A DNA stretch of 64,000 nt. Source: Actinokineospora bangkokensis (lineage in GTDB: Bacteria > Actinomycetota > Actinomycetes > Mycobacteriales > Pseudonocardiaceae). Both the position numbers and the translations under genes were made by a program. Every line of letters starts with the position of its first letter. Position 1 is the stretch's first letter. Under the pieces are notes generated by a model that was not told where the DNA came from, made no database searches, and worked only from the letters and a program-made list of their open reading frames with translations. The stretch is from positions 616,351 to 680,350 of the forward strand of contig NZ_MKQR01000026.1 of assembly GCF_001940455.1 (NCBI RefSeq), in the 5' to 3' direction. This document shows, piece by piece, positions 60,987 through 64,000 of the stretch.

Positions 60987-62474
60987 ATGACGAGCGCGCA
61001 GTCGACGAGGACAACCTTCGAGTCGCTCAACCCGGCCACGGACGAGGTGGTGGGCACGCACCCGGTGCACACCGCCGAGGAGGTGGGCGCCGCCGTCGCC
61101 CGCGCCCGCGCCGCCGCCGCCTGGTGGGCCGACCTGGGCTTCGACGGCCGCGCCGAGCGCCTGCAGCGGTGGAAGGGCATCATCACCCGGCGCGCCGAGC
61201 AGCTGGCCGACGTGGTGCGCGCCGAGACCGGCAAGCCGCACGGCGACGCCATGCTGGAGATCATCCTCGCCATCGACCACACCGCGTGGGCGGCCAAGCA
61301 CGCGCGCAAGGTGCTCGGCCCCCAGCGGCGCAGCCCCGGGCTGCTGCTGGCCAACCAGGCCGCGTCGGTGGAGTACCAGCCGCTCGGGGTCATCGGCGTC
61401 ATCGGCCCGTGGAACTACCCGGTGTTCACCCCGATGGGCTCGATCGCCTACGCCCTGGCCGCGGGCAACGCCGTGGTGTTCAAGCCCAGCGAGCACACCC
61501 CGGGCGTGGGCGAGTGGCTGGTGCGCTCGTTCGCCGACGCGGTGCCCGAGCAGCCGGTGCTCCAGCTGCTCACCGGCTACGGCGAGACCGGCGCCGCGCT
61601 GTGCCGCGCCGGGGTCGACAAGCTCGCCTTCACCGGCTCCCCCGCCACCGGCAAGAAGATCATGGCCGCGTGCGCCGAGACGCTCACCCCGGTGCTCATC
61701 GAGGCGGGCGGCAAGGACGCCATGCTGGTCGACGCCGACGCCGACGTCGAGGCCGCCGCGGACGGCGCGGTCTGGGGCGGGATGTCCAACGCGGGCCAGA
61801 CCTGCACCGGCATCGAGCGCGTCTACGTCCACGAGCGCGTCTACGACGCCTTCCTCGCCGCCGTGGTCGACAAGGCCTCCCGCGTGCGCCCCGGCGCCGA
61901 CGCCACCGCCGCCATCGGCCCCATCACCATGCCCGGCCAGCTCGACATCATCCGCCGCCACATCACCGACGCCCTCGCCGCGGGCGGCAAGGCCCTCGTC
62001 GGCGGCGCCGACGCGGTCGGGGACCGCTACGTCCAGCCCACCGTCCTGGTCGAGGTCCCCGAGGACTCCCCCGCCGTCCGCGAGGAGACCTTCGGCCCCA
62101 CCCTCACCATCTGCAAGGTCCGCGACATGGACGAGGCCCTGGCCAAGGCCAACGACTCCAAGTACGGCCTCGGCGGCGCCGTCTTCGCCCGCGCCCGCGC
62201 CGTCGAACTCGCCCGCAAGCTCCGCTCCGGCATGACCTCCATCAACTCGGTCATCAGCTTCGCGGGCGTCCCCTCCCTGCCCTTCGGCGGCGTCGGCGAC
62301 TCCGGCTTCGGCCGCATCCACGGCCCCGAGGGCCTGCGCGAGTTCGGCCGCGCCAAGGCCATCACCCGCCAGCGCTTCAAGGCCCCCCTCACCCTCACCA
62401 CCTTCGCCCGCACCGCCAAGGTCGACGCCCAGGTGGCCAAGCTGATCACCCTCCTGCACGGCAAGCGCCGCTAG
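60987..62474 (+). CDS. NAD(P)-dependent aldehyde dehydrogenase
   Basis: 495 residues. Cofactor loop GPWNYPVFTP and FTGSPATGKK, general base in IEAGGKDAM (Glu; the usual ELGGK is altered), nucleophile in NAGQTCTGIERVYV, C-terminal PFGGVGDSGFGRIHG. Oxidises an aldehyde to the acid; specificity unknown. Codon use and GC become very high in the last third. Confidence 0.93.
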   Translation: MTSAQSTRTTFESLNPATDEVVGTHPVHTAEEVGAAVARARAAAAWWADLGFDGRAERLQRWKGIITRRAEQLADVVRAETGKPHGDAMLEIILAIDHTAWAAKHARKVLGPQRRSPGLLLANQAASVEYQPLGVIGVIGPWNYPVFTPMGSIAYALAAGNAVVFKPSEHTPGVGEWLVRSFADAVPEQPVLQLLTGYGETGAALCRAGVDKLAFTGSPATGKKIMAACAETLTPVLIEAGGKDAMLVDADADVEAAADGAVWGGMSNAGQTCTGIERVYVHERVYDAFLAAVVDKASRVRPGADATAAIGPITMPGQLDIIRRHITDALAAGGKALVGGADAVGDRYVQPTVLVEVPEDSPAVREETFGPTLTICKVRDMDEALAKANDSKYGLGGAVFARARAVELARKLRSGMTSINSVISFAGVPSLPFGGVGDSGFGRIHGPEGLREFGRAKAITRQRFKAPLTLTTFARTAKVDAQVAKLITLLHGKRR

Positions 62475-62500
62475 CCCCACAGATCCCCCCAGCCGCAACG

Positions 62501-62532
62501 GGTGGAGCCCGGCCACCAGACCGGGCTCCACC
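62501..62532 (+). terminator. Terminator of aldehyde dehydrogenase
   Basis: 12-bp stem GGTGGAGCCCGG / CCGGGCTCCACC with an 8-nt loop, 26 bp past the stop. Confidence 0.85.
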
Positions 62533-62550
62533 CCGCACGCTCCCACAGGC

Positions 62551-62826
62551 GTCCCCCGGGCAAGGGGACCCCTGTTTTCAACGCTACCGGTGCAGGGCAA
62601 CGAAACCCCAGCCCGCGCACAACGCCTGTGGACAGCTCAGTCCCCTGTGGACAACCCCGCCCAGCCACAACCCCGCGCGAACGCAAGGGTCCCCCGGGCA
62701 AGGGGACCCCTGTTTTCAACGTTACTGGCGCAGGGCAACGAAACTCGACCCGTGCGCAAGTTCTGTGGACAACCCAGCGGGCTGTGGACAACCCCGGAAC
62801 CCAAGCCCAACCGCGCTTTCGCTTTG
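62551..62826. repeat. 138-bp intergenic repeat, two tandem copies
   Basis: Copies begin at 62551 and 62689. The first about 57 bp of each are nearly identical (hairpin GTCCCC-CGGGCAA-GGGGAC, then CCCCTGTTTTCAACG, then GCAGGGCAACGAAAC); the remainder is diverged except for two TGTGGAC sites per copy at the same offsets. Between two convergent genes. Confidence 0.85.
62627..62791 (+). other. Cluster of four DnaA-box-like sites
   Basis: TGTGGACAA (reverse complement of TTGTCCACA, the actinobacterial DnaA-box form) at 62646, 62764 and 62783, and TGTGGACAG at 62627. All face the same way; each pair is spaced 19 bp start to start. Not an origin (no AT-rich element or dnaA/dnaN), so perhaps a DnaA-titration site. 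Confidence 0.55.
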
Positions 62827-62911
62827 CCCACAACGCAACCACGCACGCCGCAGGGGCCCCGGCCAAACAGGACCACCGCATCGAGCCAGCCCACAAACGA
62901 CCGGAGATTCT

Positions 62912-62945
62912 CAGGGCCTTCCGGGCGACAGCACGGAAGGCCCTG
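62912..62945 (-). terminator. Terminator of purL
   Basis: 12-bp stem CAGGGCCTTCCG / CGGAAGGCCCTG with a 10-nt loop, 9 bp past the purL stop. Confidence 0.85.
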
Positions 62946-62954
62946 CCGAACGCC

Positions 62955-64000
62955 TCAGCCGAACAGCGCGGGCAGGGTGCCCTCCCACGCCGCGCTCAGC
63001 TCGTCGAGCGGGATCTCACCGACGTCCTGGATCTCCAGCGCGCCCGATTCCGGGTCCACCACACCCGTGCGCCGGACCGGCAGCCCGCGCGTCTTGCACA
63101 TCTCGGTGAACCGCAGCTCCTCCGACCGCGGCACGGCCACCAGCACGCGGCCCGCCGACTCGCTGAACAGCTGGACGAACGGGTCCTGGTCCGGGTCGAG
63201 GAAGACGCGGGCGCCGGTCTGGCCGATGAGGCAGGTCTCCACGAGGGTCTGGGCGAGACCGCCGTCGGACAGGTCGTGGGCGGCGCTGACCATGCCGTCG
63301 CGGCTGCCCGCGAGCAGGATCTCGGCCAGCAGCTTCTCCCGGGCCAGGTCGACCCGCGGCGGGGTGCCGCCGAGGTGGCCGTGGACCTCGTGGGCCCACT
63401 CGGAGCCGCCGAACTCGTCGCGGGTGTCGCCGAGCAGGAGCAGGGTCTCGCCCGCCTCGGCGCCGATGCCGGTGGGGATGCGCCTGCGCACGTCGTCGAT
63501 GACGCCGAGGACGCCGACGACGGGGGTGGGGTGGATGGCGGTGCTGCCGGTCTGGTTGTAGAAGCTGACGTTGCCGCCGGTGACCGGGATGCCCAGCTCC
63601 TTGCAGCCCTCGGCGAGGCCGCGCACGGCCTGCTCGAACTGCCACATCACGCCCGGGTCCTCCGGCGAGCCGAAGTTGAGGCAGTTGGTGACCGCCAGCG
63701 GGGTGGCGCCGGAGACGGCGACGTTGCGGTAGGCCTCGGCCAGGGCGAGCTGGGTGCCGGTGTAGGGGTCCAGCTTGACGAAGCGGGCGTTGCAGTCGGT
63801 GGCCAGGGCCACGCCGCGGCCGGTGCGCTCGTCGACGCGGATCATGCCGGAGTCCGACGGCTGGGCCAGGACGGTGCCGCCGCGCACGTACCGGTCGTAC
63901 TGCTCGGTGACCCAGCGCCGGGACGCCAGGTTCGGCGAGGCCGCCATGCGCAGCACCAGCGCGCGCAGCTCGTCCGGCGCGGACGGGCGGGCGAGCGTGT
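62955..64000 (-). CDS. purL: Phosphoribosylformylglycinamidine synthase II, C-terminal part
   Basis: The 3' end of purL, cut at the right edge; about 348 residues visible. Segments: [60 protein letters not shown]. Uses ATP and glutamine-derived ammonia to make FGAM; works with PurS and PurQ, not in this window. The downstream convergent region carries the DnaA-box repeat. Confidence 0.97.
   Translation of the reverse strand, partial: TLARPSAPDELRALVLRMAASPNLASRRWVTEQYDRYVRGGTVLAQPSDSGMIRVDERTGRGVALATDCNARFVKLDPYTGTQLALAEAYRNVAVSGATPLAVTNCLNFGSPEDPGVMWQFEQAVRGLAEGCKELGIPVTGGNVSFYNQTGSTAIHPTPVVGVLGVIDDVRRRIPTGIGAEAGETLLLLGDTRDEFGGSEWAHEVHGHLGGTPPRVDLAREKLLAEILLAGSRDGMVSAAHDLSDGGLAQTLVETCLIGQTGARVFLDPDQDPFVQLFSESAGRVLVAVPRSEELRFTEMCKTRGLPVRRTGVVDPESGALEIQDVGEIPLDELSAAWEGTLPALFG

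Noticed and set aside
62551..62826. CRISPR array
   Set aside because: Only two long diverged copies with no spacer structure and no cas genes.
62551..62826. Chromosomal origin of replication
   Set aside because: DnaA-like boxes are few, there is no AT-rich unwinding element and no dnaA/dnaN/gyrB neighbours; genes are purine-synthesis.

Overview
The window is high-GC actinobacterial DNA. Mycothiol synthase (mshD), a GlnR regulator, an RsiG-type c-di-GMP anti-sigma factor, ESX/type VII accessory families (PPE, EspG, DUF3558), XRE-DUF5753/DUF397 pairs and DUF3073 together point to Pseudonocardiales, something like Saccharothrix, Actinosynnema or Actinokineospora. The placement is inferred from gene families; no ribosomal RNA is present. 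Many genes seem to be read from leaderless transcripts: an extended -10 hexamer TANNNT sits 6-8 nt before the start codon of at least eleven genes.

Layout. 1-4.6 kb: end of a GGDEF protein, a lipoprotein, dusB, an Asp-rich protein, cysQ-like phosphatase, an APH-fold kinase. 4.6-7.9 kb: two divergent XRE regulators with a tandem DUF397 pair, an unrecognised accessory gene and tRNA-Lys(UUU). 7.9-13.8 kb: fused indolepyruvate oxidoreductase overlapping the tRNA, a membrane/OB-fold protein, and a FAD monooxygenase/PadR divergent pair sharing one palindrome. 13.8-19.1 kb: ESX-associated set A (EspG, PPE, small helical protein) with three DUF3558 lipoproteins and two decayed remnants showing tandem module duplication. 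19.2-23.2 kb: pstSCAB behind a PHO box. 23.3-33.1 kb: mshD, DUF3073, ygfZ-fur, pabC, BKACE, rsiG, asparaginase, pxpBC, nitrobindin and a 32-residue membrane peptide. 33.1-36.5 kb: sulfur cluster (DUF1416, sseA, DUF4395, cysteine-rich leader peptide with attenuator, thioredoxin-like, DUF2993). 37-41 kb: glnR, OYE, arfB, SigE-type sigma factor and partner. 40.8-64 kb: purM, purF, purC and purL, interrupted by ESX set B (EspG, PPE, small protein), a PAS-GGDEF-EAL protein, a GH25 lysozyme, ESX set C (helical protein, EspG, GHSQGG hydrolase, lipoprotein), a secreted subtilase and an aldehyde dehydrogenase.

How the parts relate. No ESX membrane core (EccB/C/D/E, MycP) is present, so the three EspG-containing sets must use machinery encoded elsewhere. 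Set C, which couples a helical ESX-type protein and EspG chaperone to a long serine hydrolase and lipoprotein, is the most system-like unfamiliar operon. Two c-di-GMP turnover proteins and RsiG suggest c-di-GMP control of development. Convergent intergenic regions carry unusually large RNA/DNA folds: a 27-bp stem capped by three uniform mini-hairpins (48217-48307), a long inverted repeat (58168-58314), and a 138-bp tandem repeat bearing four co-oriented DnaA-box-like sites (62551-62826).
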